A stretch of 64,000 nucleotides of DNA from Paenimyroides aestuarii (lineage in GTDB: Bacteria > Bacteroidota > Bacteroidia > Flavobacteriales > Flavobacteriaceae). Under the pieces are notes generated by a model. It was not told where the DNA came from, searched no databases, and worked only from the letters and a program-made list of their open reading frames with translations. The DNA lies in contig NZ_CP102382.1 in NCBI RefSeq assembly GCF_024628805.1, forward strand, positions 310,001 through 374,000, in the 5' to 3' direction. Shown here one piece after another: positions 35,956 through 44,814 of the stretch (positions within the stretch are counted from its first letter, which is position 1; the number at the start of each line of letters is the position of its first letter). Made by a program: the position numbers and the translations under genes.

Positions 35956-36660
35956 TTAATTATTTCTGCGTCCGCCAAATCCGGAACGGCTTCTCCCAGA
36001 GGCTTTTCCACCCATACGCGCAATTCTTGATCGCTGTGCTTTGCTCATTGATGCAAATCCGCGTTTCGAAGTATCGCCTGAACTGTTATTTGATCCACGA
36101 CCCGAGTTGCTTCTGTTAGATGAACTTCCACGGCTTGATCCTGAATTGCTTCGACTTGAGTTGGAACTACCACGTCCTGAATTAGATGAAGAACTTCTGT
36201 TAGAACGACCACTTCCTGAACGTGAGTTAGAACTTGAACGCCCTGAGTTTGATGAGCTGTTTCCTCGGTTAGAAGAAGATCCACGACCGCTTCTAGAGCT
36301 GCCTCGACCACTACTTGATCGATTGCTTGATCTTCCTTTTGATGAAAATCGTCCTTGAGAATCTCTTGGATGTTCATCTTCGAAGTAGTCATCATCGTCG
36401 TAGTCATCGTCGTCATAATCCTCATCGTCGTAGTCTTCATCGTCATAATCATCATCATCCCAATCATTCATTTGTCCTTGATTGAAATCATCTTCATAAT
36501 CTGAAAAATCATCATCATAGTCTTCGTCTTCTGAGCCATCTTCATAGCCGTGTTCGTAGCCTAATTGATAAATTTCTTCGTGGATTGCACTCATATTATC
36601 ATGTGTGTCTTGAGAATTGCGTGAAGAACTTCCTCTTCGTCTGTTATATCTTGAATTCAT
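35956..36660 (-). CDS. Low-complexity protein ending in a stress-type KGG motif
   Basis: A 234-residue protein of three parts. Residues 1-40 are basic then acidic with a DNMSAIHEEIYQLGYEHGYEDG segment. Residues about 40-95 are almost pure Asp/Tyr/Glu (repeats of DYDDED). Residues about 100-195 are Ser/Arg/Gly/Asn repeats (SSNSGRGSSNSSR). The C-terminal 40 residues hold KRGFASMSKAQRSRIARMGGKAS, the KGG stress motif found in YciG-like proteins. The acidic-then-basic layout suggests a disordered, nucleic-acid-contacting protein. It is 60 bp upstream of the YciF-like gene on the same strand. Long frames on the other strand here are composition artefacts. Confidence 0.8.
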   Translation of the reverse strand: MNSRYNRRRGSSSRNSQDTHDNMSAIHEEIYQLGYEHGYEDGSEDEDYDDDFSDYEDDFNQGQMNDWDDDDYDDEDYDDEDYDDDDYDDDDYFEDEHPRDSQGRFSSKGRSSNRSSSGRGSSRSGRGSSSNRGNSSSNSGRSSSNSRSGSGRSNRSSSSNSGRGSSNSSRSNSGSSRGSSSNRSNSGRGSNNSSGDTSKRGFASMSKAQRSRIARMGGKASGRSRSGFGGRRNN

Positions 36661-37307
36661 AATTATTGGTATAAAAAGTTAATACATTTTACAAGCGCCG
36701 GCATACTTGTACTAATTATCAAACAATAGATATTCCTAATTTTTTATACGGAAATTATTTCTGTACCTATTAAAATGGGACTGTTTTCAAGGAGATTTCA
36801 AGCAGGGTTGCTATTGGGAGTTGTTTTAAATATTTTAACATTTTGATAGAATTTACCGTTTGTGGCTACTGATTGATTGTATTTAAATTTTTATCATAAA
36901 GCACATTCACTCTAAAAACAACACAACATATAATTTATTAAAAATAAATAATAAAAAAATTAAAATAACATCAATTATTTCAAAAAAAAAGCCAATAAAA
37001 AGAATAAAAATCAATTTAATAATGATTGAAAAATTAAAAATCATATAGCACATTCATGCTATTAATGTTGCTTTTTTTGAATACTATCTACACAAAAAGG
37101 GGGAAATTTCCACAACTTCAACAAATAAGACCATTTCATTGCAACACCTCATTTGCTCTTAATAAAGATTTTGATTTTTAAAATAATTGTTTGTTAACAA
37201 TGTGTTACACGAATAAGGCTTAAAAAAAATATACCTCTGAGTGCTTACAGAAAGTATAGTATAGAATTTGTCTAATTAGCAATAAAATACAAATTAAATA
37301 TCTCACC
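36661..37307. other. Intergenic region, no gene; repeated short motifs
   Basis: About 650 bp of AT-rich DNA between divergent genes without a plausible frame. It holds TACACAAAAAGGGGGAA at 37089-37105, shared with 21735-21752. It also holds two similar strings, TTATCATAAAGCACATTCA (36891-36909) and AATCATATAGCACATTCA (37039-37056). These may be regulator sites for the stress cluster; that is inference. Confidence 0.5.
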
Positions 37308-38165
37308 ATGAAAAACGAGTTACAAAACAATCATCATTCATCAACAACATCTCTAAATGAAATGAATTCATTTATGAAGATTACCCCAAAATATACAACT
37401 GAATCCTATAATGGAACCGAAAAATTACTTAACAAATGTGCAGTAGTAACCGCCAGCTACAATGGTGTGGGCAAGGCTGTTGCAATTGCTTTTGCAAAAG
37501 AAGGTGCAGATGTGGCACTTATTTACAACCACCAGCAATACGAAAAAGAGCTGAAAAGCGTTGTAAAGCTCATTGAAAAAATGGGAAGAAAGGTATGGCT
37601 TTTTAAAGCGTTTACGTTTGATGAATATAAATGCAAACGCTTGTTTGAAAACATATCTAAAAAAGTAAAAAACATTGATATCCTGGTAAACACTTTTTCT
37701 ATATCCAATAAAAACGATACGGAAGGTGGTCATTATTTATTGCGAAAAAACGATACCTTAAAAATTCAATCGCTTTTTACTTTAGGAAAAATTGCACCCG
37801 ATTTTATGGCAAAAGATGGTGTCATTATAAACTCTGCCACTTTGTGTGCCTATGCGCAGCCCGATCAACTTATCTTTTATGCGGCTTTAAAAGCAGCCAT
37901 AAAAACCTATACTCACGAAATGAACAGAATGTTTTCGGTGGCACAAAAAAAATTGCGCATCAATGGAATTACAACCGGTTTTATATGGTCAGAATCACTG
38001 CCCAATGTTTTGCCATCATACAACAACTTACCGTCTAATATTCACTCTGTAACGCCGATGCATCCTTATGAAGTTGCCCCATTGTATGTTTTTGTAGCTT
38101 CAGCAGCTTCTCATCCAATTGCAGGTGAAACACTGGATGCCGGTGGAAAAATGTATAAACTTTAA
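37308..38165 (+). CDS. Degenerate short-chain dehydrogenase paralogue
   Basis: A 285-residue short-chain dehydrogenase/reductase-fold protein. It aligns along its length with the next gene but has lost hallmark motifs: the cofactor loop expected as TGxxxGIG reads TASYNGVG (about residues 48-55), and the structural NNAG reads VNTFSIS. The catalytic region keeps a Ser (INSATLCAY) and the YxxxK pair (YAALK), and the C terminus keeps AGETLDAGGKMY. A changed cofactor loop suggests weak or altered NAD(P)H binding, so it may be a regulatory or non-catalytic partner of its neighbour. It ends 11 bp before that neighbour. Confidence 0.8.
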   Translation: MKNELQNNHHSSTTSLNEMNSFMKITPKYTTESYNGTEKLLNKCAVVTASYNGVGKAVAIAFAKEGADVALIYNHQQYEKELKSVVKLIEKMGRKVWLFKAFTFDEYKCKRLFENISKKVKNIDILVNTFSISNKNDTEGGHYLLRKNDTLKIQSLFTLGKIAPDFMAKDGVIINSATLCAYAQPDQLIFYAALKAAIKTYTHEMNRMFSVAQKKLRINGITTGFIWSESLPNVLPSYNNLPSNIHSVTPMHPYEVAPLYVFVASAASHPIAGETLDAGGKMYKL

Positions 38166-38176
38166 AATATAATCGC

Positions 38177-39061
38177 ATGAAAAAAGAAGAAAACAAACTT
38201 AGATCGTTTCCCAAACCACCGTTTGATGAACCCAGACAAAATGCACCTGCATCGGAACAAGATATGGAGTTGAAACCCGATCATGGAGAGCAGTCTTATG
38301 AAGGATACAACCGCATGCAGGATAAATGTGTGGTAATAACTGGTGGCGACTCTGGAATTGGAAAGGCAACTGCGATTGCATTTGCCCGTGAAGGTGCGGA
38401 TGTGGTGATTTCCTACCTAAGCGATATGGAAGATGAAGACGCCAAGGATACAGCAGAATGGATTCGGAAAGCGGGTAGAAAAGCGTTGCTGTTTAAGGGC
38501 GATATCACCAAAAAAGAAATTTGCCAAATGCTTGTTGAAGTCACTATAAAAGAATTTAAAAAGATTGATGTGTTGATTAACAATGCCGCATTTCAAATGG
38601 GGCGCGAAACCATCGATGCCATTTCAACAGAAGAATGGCAATTAACTTTCAACACCAATGTGTTGGCAATGTTTCATTTATGCCAATTAAGTATTCCACA
38701 CATGCCCAAAGGCAGTAGCATTATCAACACCACATCGGTAAACGCATACCAACCAAATCCTACACTGTTGCCCTATGCTGCTACCAAAGCTGCCATACAG
38801 AACTACACTGCAAATTTAAACCAAATGCTTATTGAGCAAAAAAAAGACATACGCGTGAATGCCGTGGCACCTGGACCTGTTTGGACACCTCTTATTCCAA
38901 GTACGCTGATTGATTATAAAGATTTTGGTGATGACACCGCTCTAAAAAGACCAGGCCAGCCAAGCGAAATTGCTCCAATCTATGTGTTTTTGGCAACAAA
39001 AGAAGCTTCTTATATTGGCGGTGCTACTATTCCGGCAACAGGTGGTAAAATTGCTTACTAA
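38177..39061 (+). CDS. SDR family oxidoreductase, YhdF-like
   Basis: A 294-residue short-chain dehydrogenase/reductase with all key motifs: a polar N-terminal extension (residues 1-45, EDMELKPDHGEQSYEGY-type), ITGGDSGIGKATAIAFA (cofactor loop), LINNAAFQMG (NNAG-type), a Ser in INTTSVNAYQPN, the YAATK catalytic pair and NAVAPGPVWTPLI. The extension and sequence fit the general-stress SDR group (YhdF/YdaD-like). It would use NAD(P)H on an unknown carbonyl or hydroxyl substrate in the cytoplasm. It is in an operon with the upstream degenerate SDR paralogue and the downstream CinA-like gene. Confidence 0.9.
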   Translation: MKKEENKLRSFPKPPFDEPRQNAPASEQDMELKPDHGEQSYEGYNRMQDKCVVITGGDSGIGKATAIAFAREGADVVISYLSDMEDEDAKDTAEWIRKAGRKALLFKGDITKKEICQMLVEVTIKEFKKIDVLINNAAFQMGRETIDAISTEEWQLTFNTNVLAMFHLCQLSIPHMPKGSSIINTTSVNAYQPNPTLLPYAATKAAIQNYTANLNQMLIEQKKDIRVNAVAPGPVWTPLIPSTLIDYKDFGDDTALKRPGQPSEIAPIYVFLATKEASYIGGATIPATGGKIAY

Positions 39062-39082
39062 TAATTTATATTGCAAAATTAT

Positions 39083-39568
39083 ATGACTGAAATAAGCATT
39101 TTAAAATGCAGTGCTTTAATAGCCGAAAAAAACTTAAAAATTGCTTTTGCAGAAAGTGCTACCGTTGGGGCACTTTCTGTTGCTTTTGGTTTAACTCCTT
39201 ATGCGGGTTCTATTTTCTTGGGCAGTATTGTGTGCTATGATGCAGACGAAAAGCAAACGCTTTTAAAAATTCCGAAAGATTTAATTGACAGCTTTACGCC
39301 AGAATCAAGCCCGGTGACTTATGAAATGGCTTTAAGTACAAAAAAGCTGTTTAAAAAAGCTGATATTATAGTTGCCGTTACCGGATTAACCAAGGCTGGC
39401 GGCAGCGAAACAGAAGAAAAACCCGTAGGGACTATTTTTTTGAGTTTTATTTTTGAAGATCGATCTGTGCAAATCAGAGAAATTTTTGAAGGAAATTCGC
39501 ATCAAATTGTACAACAAACTTTAGCAAAAGTGGCTGAAGTAATTATGGATTATCTCTCAAAAAAATAA
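39083..39568 (+). CDS. CinA C-terminal-like (PncC) protein
   Basis: A 161-residue stand-alone CinA C-terminal domain, the family of NMN amidohydrolases (PncC) that convert nicotinamide mononucleotide to nicotinate mononucleotide. Visible are AFAESATVGALSVAFGLTPYAGSIFLGSIVCYD and VAVTGLTKAGGSETEEKPVGTIFLS. The usual AESCTGG loop reads AESATVGA, so Cys and the Gly pair are replaced, which may change activity. The ATG at 39083 is used rather than a TTG at 39071. The third gene of the SDR operon; it ends at a hairpin. Confidence 0.85.
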   Translation: MTEISILKCSALIAEKNLKIAFAESATVGALSVAFGLTPYAGSIFLGSIVCYDADEKQTLLKIPKDLIDSFTPESSPVTYEMALSTKKLFKKADIIVAVTGLTKAGGSETEEKPVGTIFLSFIFEDRSVQIREIFEGNSHQIVQQTLAKVAEVIMDYLSKK

Positions 39569-39573
39569 AAAAA

Positions 39574-39595
39574 CCTCTCTTGATTAGAAGAGAGG
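39574..39595. terminator. Bidirectional terminator between CinA-like and hydrophilin-like genes
   Basis: CCTCTCTT and AAGAGAGG form an 8-bp stem with a short loop, flanked by A and T residues, between two convergent genes. Confidence 0.75.
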
Positions 39596-39616
39596 CTTAC
39601 CAAAGTTGATTATTAA

Positions 39617-39925
39617 TTAATCTTGAAAATATTCATCTTTATTTTCACCTTCGCGGTTTACTTTGTTTGTTTTAAAATCCTTGTTGTTTTGAACATTGGT
39701 ATTCATACCGTCAGGATTTTTAGAACCATCATATCTTTTTTCATCTTGATTGGTTCGATGTTCCTCGTGTGAATGTGCAAATGGATCTTTATTGTTTGGA
39801 TCAATCTGCTGCTCGTTTGGATCGTTGAATTGATTTTGAGTATTCTGATTTTGCGGATTTTGCTGACCTTTTTGATTTTGGTTGTTTGTCCCGTCTTGTT
39901 GCTGGTTGGTTTTGTTATTTTCCAT
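39617..39925 (-). CDS. Small Asn/Gln-rich hydrophilic protein
   Basis: A 102-residue protein of very high Asn, Gln, Asp, Lys and Gly content (NQNQKGQQNPQNQNTQNQ), with no hydrophobic stretch, no cysteine and no fold that can be seen. It is a hydrophilin-like, probably disordered, protein. It sits inside the stress cluster, which fits a protective role, but function is not shown. It is the second such protein in the window, after the one at 21.2-21.5 kb. Confidence 0.6.
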   Translation of the reverse strand: MENNKTNQQQDGTNNQNQKGQQNPQNQNTQNQFNDPNEQQIDPNNKDPFAHSHEEHRTNQDEKRYDGSKNPDGMNTNVQNNKDFKTNKVNREGENKDEYFQD

Positions 39926-40525
39926 AATTAATAGGTGTTAAAATATTAGTTGATTAAATTTTGAAAGATACTTTTCCTGTATTTCATTTCCATTTTATTT
40001 GGGATGTTCCCACTTTCTATACATCAATTTGTGAACCAATGCCAAACTACTGTTCCAGACATCATTCGATAGCAATTGCTCTGGAAGAAATCAATTTCAT
40101 ACGCCAATCCTTTTAAATACTAATGATACAAGCCATCAATTGTTTTTTAACAATTGTGTTGCGCTGTATCCATCAACATCAAATAGAACAATACCTTCTT
40201 TAAAGATATTTTTTAGCTTAAAATAAAGAATAAAACATACGTTTTTAACAATTAAATAATGAATAAAACACAATTGTTTACAAAAAACAAATCAAATAAA
40301 ACCAAAAACAGAATCATAACACACTCATTTTTAAAAAGATAGCTGTATAAAAAATACATTGTTTGTAAAAAAAATACCCAACATGCTTCTGTTTGATAAA
40401 CCGATTGCGTTGTTGCAACACACAAAATGGAGCGGTATGTTTTTTGCTCTACTTTTGATACTTTTCCGTTTCATTACATTTTATAGTAATCACTCATTAA
40501 TTTAAATGAATAAAAAATAAATAGT
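39926..40525. other. Intergenic region, no gene
   Basis: About 600 bp of AT-rich DNA without a credible frame on either strand. It contains several short palindromes, for example GTTGTTGCAAC near 40411. ATCATAACACACTCA near 40314 is loosely like the motif seen at 36891 and 37039. It probably holds promoters for the two divergent genes; no TAnnTTTG element is obvious. Confidence 0.4.
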
Positions 40526-40801
40526 ATGAAAAATGTATGTTACAAATATGGCCTTATTGGCATTTTGCTGTTATCATTTAGCGTTGTTGCGTCATGCCGT
40601 GATCGAAACGACCGAAATATGGACGACCAAGGATTGTATGGAGAATCAGAACAAGAGCGCTATCATGACCCCAATGCAGATCCTTTGAATGAGCAAGATA
40701 TTTCGGGAGGCACTATCGATAACCATCACACTGATACAATCAACCGAGGTACTGACACTGTTGGCGCTGGTAAAACCACTACCGACCGAACAATGCCCTA
40801 A
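40526..40801 (+). CDS. Small acidic lipoprotein
   Basis: A 91-residue predicted lipoprotein: signal of about 23 residues ending VVASC (lipobox, Cys24). The mature part is short and polar, rich in Asp, Arg, Thr and Gly (RDRNDRNMDDQG, then NRGTDTVGAGKTT), without hydrophobic segments. It is probably a disordered lipoprotein of the stress cluster; family not recognised. A strong hairpin terminator follows. Confidence 0.65.
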   Translation: MKNVCYKYGLIGILLLSFSVVASCRDRNDRNMDDQGLYGESEQERYHDPNADPLNEQDISGGTIDNHHTDTINRGTDTVGAGKTTTDRTMP

Positions 40802-40820
40802 TTACGAAACCTTATCAATA

Positions 40821-40857
40821 AAAAAAGCGTGCGAAATTTTGTTTCACACGCTTTTTT
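40821..40857 (+). terminator. Strong hairpin terminator
   Basis: AAAAAGCGTG-GAAA pairs with TTTC-CACGCTTTTTT, giving a long stem and a T tract after the small lipoprotein gene; the A tract serves the convergent gene. Confidence 0.8.
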
Positions 40858-40891
40858 AAATGCTGTTTTTTAATATTTTTTCTAAAGCAAC

Positions 40892-41449
40892 TTACTGCTC
40901 ATTTGAGATAGCACCAGGAATTTGACTGGTAATTTCATTATCAAAAACCACAATTACATAATCTACATTTTTCTGCTCAAAATCTTTTAAAACCTTGAAA
41001 TAGTCTGCTATAAACGCATCAATTCTTTTGGAATAGATAAGCACTGCGGTGAGTTTTTCACTAAAAAAATAGGGCTCATTATCTTTTAATTCTTTAAAGG
41101 AAATAGAGGTGTAATCGTTTCCATTTTTTAAATGTTGATACACATTTTGCAACTCTAAATTATTCAACGCCAAACCGCATGCATTGGGATCTTTTTCGCG
41201 TTTTCCATCGAGAATTTCAGCACTTGTTGATTGCTCTTTTTGCACGAAAGCCAACACCGAGTTGTGCATTATCGTTGCTAAATCTTCTAAATCGGTTTCA
41301 TTGGTGATATACACAATTTTGTGAGGATCCACCTGCCAAGACGATACAATATGCTGCATATATTGTTCAGGATTTTCATTGATTTCAAATGGTTGTGCAT
41401 AAAAAAACGCGGGCATTAAAAGAACAAGCAATTGGAATATATTTTTCAT
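40892..41449 (-). CDS. Secreted protein of unknown function
   Basis: A 185-residue protein with a signal peptide (MKNIFQLLVLLMPAFFYAQ). The mature part has mixed helices and strands (VYQHLKNGNDYTSISFKELKDN, VDYVIVVFDNEI) and a single Cys. No domain recognised. It follows the symporter gene on the same strand with a gap of about 150 bp, but no functional link is visible. Confidence 0.65.
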   Translation of the reverse strand: MKNIFQLLVLLMPAFFYAQPFEINENPEQYMQHIVSSWQVDPHKIVYITNETDLEDLATIMHNSVLAFVQKEQSTSAEILDGKREKDPNACGLALNNLELQNVYQHLKNGNDYTSISFKELKDNEPYFFSEKLTAVLIYSKRIDAFIADYFKVLKDFEQKNVDYVIVVFDNEITSQIPGAISNEQ

Positions 41450-41601
41450 GATATAGATAGATTATCAGGTATCTTTAGTGTTTCAATACCTAAATTTGGT
41501 TAGTTCTATTGATTTTTACAAACTTTTGGGTTCTAAAAGCTTTAGTTTTATTGCATAAATTATACCAATAAGTTTGAAAAAAAATTAAAAAAAGCAACCA
41601 T

Positions 41602-43032
41602 TTATTGTTCAGGTTTCCAAAAATCGGCATTTTCAATCCCAGCAGTTTCGGCATGAAACTCAGGCTCTTTGTTGTGCTTTCTTTGCGATTCATAATCATT
41701 GGCTACCTTCATTGCTTTTTTGTGCAGTAATAAAATAGCTATTAAATTGATCCACGCCATGAGCCCTACCCCTATATCGCCCAATGTCCAAGCCAATTTT
41801 GCAGATTTCACACAACCTAAATAGGTAGAAACTAGAATTAATCCTCTTAAAAACCATATTCCGGCTTTTAGTTTTTTTCCATTGAAAAGAAAATCAATGT
41901 TCGATTCGGCGATGTAATAATACGCCATTATGGTTGTAAAAGCGAAGAACATTAAGGCTATGGCCACAAATTCGTTTCCGATTACCGGAAAATGTGTGCT
42001 GATGGCATTTTGAGTAAAAGCCGCGCCCGGTTCTATGCCCGGAATATTTTCCACTACAAAACCTGATGCATCGTTCAACACATTGTATTGGTTGGTAAAA
42101 AGAATCATTAAAGCAGTGGCTGTGCACACAAAAAGCGTATCAACGTACACCGAAAACCCTTGTACCAATCCTTGTTTGTACGGATGTGAAACTTCGGCAG
42201 CAGCTGCGGCATGCGGAGCAGTTCCCTGGCCCGCTTCATTGCTGTATATTCCTCGCTGAACGCCCCAACTTATTGCAGCACCAACCATTCCGCCAAATGT
42301 GGCATCGACACCAAAAGCCGATTTAAAAATCAATGCAAACATTGCAGGCACTTCGGAAATGTTTAAGGAAATAATGACCAACGCCATAACGATGTAAGAA
42401 ACTGCCATGAAAGGCACTACAATTTCTGCCACTTTGCTTATTCGCTTAACTCCGCCGATAATAATTAAAGCCAATAATACACAAACAACCGCAGCAGTTA
42501 CTATGGTATTTACGCCAAATGCTTTTTCAACCGCAAGTGCAATACTATTACTTTGAACGCTTGGCAACAAAAAACCGCAGCTCACCACTGTTGCAATTGC
42601 AAACAACACTGCTAAATATTTATTTTTTAAACCTTTTAAGATGTAATAAGCCGGTCCGCCACGAAATTCACCTTTGCTGACTTCCTTATAGGTTTGTGAA
42701 AGTGTTGCTTCGATAATTGCCGATGCACTGCCTAAAAAGGCAATAGTCCACATCCAAAAAATGGCTCCCGGACCTCCCATTGCAATTGCAGTTGCCACAC
42801 CGGCAATGTTTCCGGTGCCTATTCGCCCTGAAATAGCCAATGTAAATGCTTGAAAAGACGAAATTCCTTCTGAAGACTTTTCTTTTACAAACAACAATCT
42901 AACCATTTCGCGCAGTAAACGTATTTGGGGAAATCGTAATTTTATACTGAAAAACAATCCTGTGAAAAGACACAAGGCTATTAAAACATTACTCCAAACT
43001 ATATCGTTAATCCAATAAATGATGCGCTCCAT
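41602..43032 (-). CDS. AGCS-family alanine/glycine:cation symporter
   Basis: A 476-residue integral membrane symporter (AlsT/DagA family) that imports alanine or glycine with sodium or protons. About ten to eleven hydrophobic helices are visible. Family signatures are FQAFTLAISGRIGTGNIAGVATAIAMGGPGAIFWMW near the N terminus, EATLSQTYKEVSKGEFRGGPAYYI, and GVQRGIYSNEAGQGTAPHAAAAAE in the middle. The C-terminal tail (from about residue 445) is polar. It has no clear operon partner. The ATG at 43032 gives a normal N terminus. Confidence 0.93.
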   Translation of the reverse strand: MERIIYWINDIVWSNVLIALCLFTGLFFSIKLRFPQIRLLREMVRLLFVKEKSSEGISSFQAFTLAISGRIGTGNIAGVATAIAMGGPGAIFWMWTIAFLGSASAIIEATLSQTYKEVSKGEFRGGPAYYILKGLKNKYLAVLFAIATVVSCGFLLPSVQSNSIALAVEKAFGVNTIVTAAVVCVLLALIIIGGVKRISKVAEIVVPFMAVSYIVMALVIISLNISEVPAMFALIFKSAFGVDATFGGMVGAAISWGVQRGIYSNEAGQGTAPHAAAAAEVSHPYKQGLVQGFSVYVDTLFVCTATALMILFTNQYNVLNDASGFVVENIPGIEPGAAFTQNAISTHFPVIGNEFVAIALMFFAFTTIMAYYYIAESNIDFLFNGKKLKAGIWFLRGLILVSTYLGCVKSAKLAWTLGDIGVGLMAWINLIAILLLHKKAMKVANDYESQRKHNKEPEFHAETAGIENADFWKPEQ

Positions 43033-43465
43033 TAATTTTTTTATATTGATTTTTATCTATTTACAAAGCTTTTTTCCGTAAAAACAAATGATTTATTAAG
43101 AAATATCATTCATTTAATACAAAAATTTACTTGCAAAGGTTCATTAAAACTCAAAGCTATAAAATATTGTTTAAAAGATTCCTTATTTTGAAGAATAGTT
43201 TTTATAATAAGGTATTATCAAACAAAATCATTATAAATACTGTTTCCATATACAAATTGTGGAAAATTGATACTGTAAATATGTTTTGCAAGTGGTATTT
43301 GCGATTTCGATCTGTTTATATTATGATTGAAAATGATGCAATTAGCAAAAAACACGAATTTTTAATGAAATTTCTATTTGAAATGAAAATAATTGTCTGA
43401 TTTTTGATAGCTGTTAAATGGCTGTTTTAATGGATAGCACAACTTATTTGAAAGAAGTACTAATA
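43033..43465. other. Intergenic region, no convincing gene
   Basis: About 430 bp between the symporter and the DinB-like gene. A frame from a TTG at 43131 to 43400 is Lys/Phe/Ile-rich, has no start-site signal or recognisable domain, and is probably a chance frame in AT-rich DNA. Two upstream in-frame ATGs (43418 and 43430) could extend the DinB-like gene. Confidence 0.5.
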
Positions 43466-43990
43466 ATGGAAAAACAAAAATTAATACAAACATTTGTCAC
43501 CAATCACGAGATGGTTTTAAATGCTATTGATTTATTAACCGAACAAGAATTTAATTATCACAGCGAAGGTAAATGGTCTGCGGGACAACAGCTACAGCAT
43601 TTATTACTTACCATACAACCCTTTTCTACCGTACTTATAAGGAAAGATTTTATTTTGGATAAATTTGGCACAATCAACAGAGTTATTTGGGATGAACAAA
43701 CGGTTTTTAAGCACTATTTAAGCAGTAGCCGTAAAGCACCCGAACAATTTATACCTGATGAGTATGTGTTTTTTTCGACAAAAAAAGAGTTGATGGCTGC
43801 TGTTTTAAAAAACGTGAAAAATATTCAGGAATTATTACTTTCCTTTTCTGAAGATGAATTAGACACCTTAACCCTACCTCATCCTTTGGTGGGACGCCTT
43901 ACCATACGAGAAATGTTCTATTTAATGAGTTACCATCCTTTGCATCATCTAAAGCAAATAAAAGAGCAGTTGTTAGAGAAAGATGCGTAA
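43466..43990 (+). CDS. DinB-like four-helix protein
   Basis: A 174-residue protein with the DinB/YfiT fold (four-helix bundle that binds a metal through three histidines). Visible are EGKWSAGQQLQHLL (first His) and the C-terminal MSYHPLHHLKQI, holding the HxxxH pair. The family includes metal-dependent thiol transferases and many of unknown role. The start at 43466 puts MEKQKLIQTFVTNHEMV first, as in relatives; in-frame ATGs at 43418 and 43430 would add 12-16 residues and cannot be excluded. Confidence 0.82.
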   Translation: MEKQKLIQTFVTNHEMVLNAIDLLTEQEFNYHSEGKWSAGQQLQHLLLTIQPFSTVLIRKDFILDKFGTINRVIWDEQTVFKHYLSSSRKAPEQFIPDEYVFFSTKKELMAAVLKNVKNIQELLLSFSEDELDTLTLPHPLVGRLTIREMFYLMSYHPLHHLKQIKEQLLEKDA

Positions 43991-44000
43991 ACTTTTGGTT

Positions 44001-44813
44001 TTAAACCGCTCCAATAACATACATATTTTGCAAAGTAGGCGCTGCTACTCCGCCCGCTTTTTCCAAAGTAATGGCAAAGTTCTGAGCCGCACCAATTGTT
44101 GAAAGTACCACTTGGGTGTCTTCCGATGGATGATACATACCCGCACTGATTGGTGTGCCATTGTGAATTGCCCATAATTGGTATTGCATACCTTCTGGAG
44201 GTTCGGGTAAATTTACTGCATGTAGATACACATTCTTGGTTTCTTTGTCCCAAAACACCAAGGCTTTTGCATCGGGATGCTGTTCTACGCCGTTCAGGGT
44301 AATGGTTTGTATATTGGGGTTTGTCACCACTTCCCACTTTTTTTGCACTTGCTGTAAGGCATTATTTTGTTCGGCTAATTGCGTCGTAAGTCCGTTTATT
44401 TGGTTTTGCTGTTGCTCTTTGTGTTCCCACCAAAAAACATTTCCTGCAATACTTATCAAAAAAAGAACCGATGCTGCAACTGCCCAATTTTTCCAACTGC
44501 TGTTGCTTTCTTTTACGAGAATGCGCTCTTTTGCAATAGGTTTTGTGGGTGCAACATTTCCTTCTGGTTCGGTTGTTGGGGTGTTCGCCTGTTGCTGTAT
44601 TTTACTCCATATTTTTCCTTTTAAGTCTTCGGGTGGTGTAATTGCTTGCACAGTTGCGAAATCTTCCAAGGTTTTCTGCGCTTCCAAATAAGCGGCTTTA
44701 ACCTCTGCATTATTCTTCATCACACACTCTAAAATAGCAGCTTCGTCCTTGGTAGCAATACCAAGAATATACGATTCTATTATTCCAGACGATATGTATT
44801 CTTTTGTGTTCAA
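44001..44813 (-). CDS. Anti-sigma factor (RskA-like)
   Basis: A 270-residue membrane anti-sigma factor. The cytoplasmic N-terminal domain (about 1-100) begins YISSGIIESYILGIATKDEAAILECVM, the pattern of zinc-free anti-sigma domains. A transmembrane helix follows (about 108-126, WAVAASVLFLISIAGNVFW), then a coiled coil and a periplasmic RskA-type domain (about 155-270) with LPEPPEGMQYQLWAIHNGTPISAGMY. It holds the sigma factor encoded just upstream inactive until an envelope signal arrives. The gap between the two genes is 1 nt, so they are translated together. Confidence 0.93.
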   Translation of the reverse strand: MNTKEYISSGIIESYILGIATKDEAAILECVMKNNAEVKAAYLEAQKTLEDFATVQAITPPEDLKGKIWSKIQQQANTPTTEPEGNVAPTKPIAKERILVKESNSSWKNWAVAASVLFLISIAGNVFWWEHKEQQQNQINGLTTQLAEQNNALQQVQKKWEVVTNPNIQTITLNGVEQHPDAKALVFWDKETKNVYLHAVNLPEPPEGMQYQLWAIHNGTPISAGMYHPSEDTQVVLSTIGAAQNFAITLEKAGGVAAPTLQNMYVIGAV

Positions 44814-44814
44814 T

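Noticed and set aside
36041..36467. Long frames on both strands inside the KGG-motif gene (Pro/Leu/Glu-rich on +, Met/Thr-rich on -)
   Set aside because: They come from the Ser/Arg/Gly and Asp/Tyr codon repeats of the real gene at 35956-36660; no domain or start signal.
43131..43400. 89-residue frame rich in Lys, Phe and Ile
   Set aside because: TTG start, no domain, no conserved look, in AT-rich intergenic DNA.
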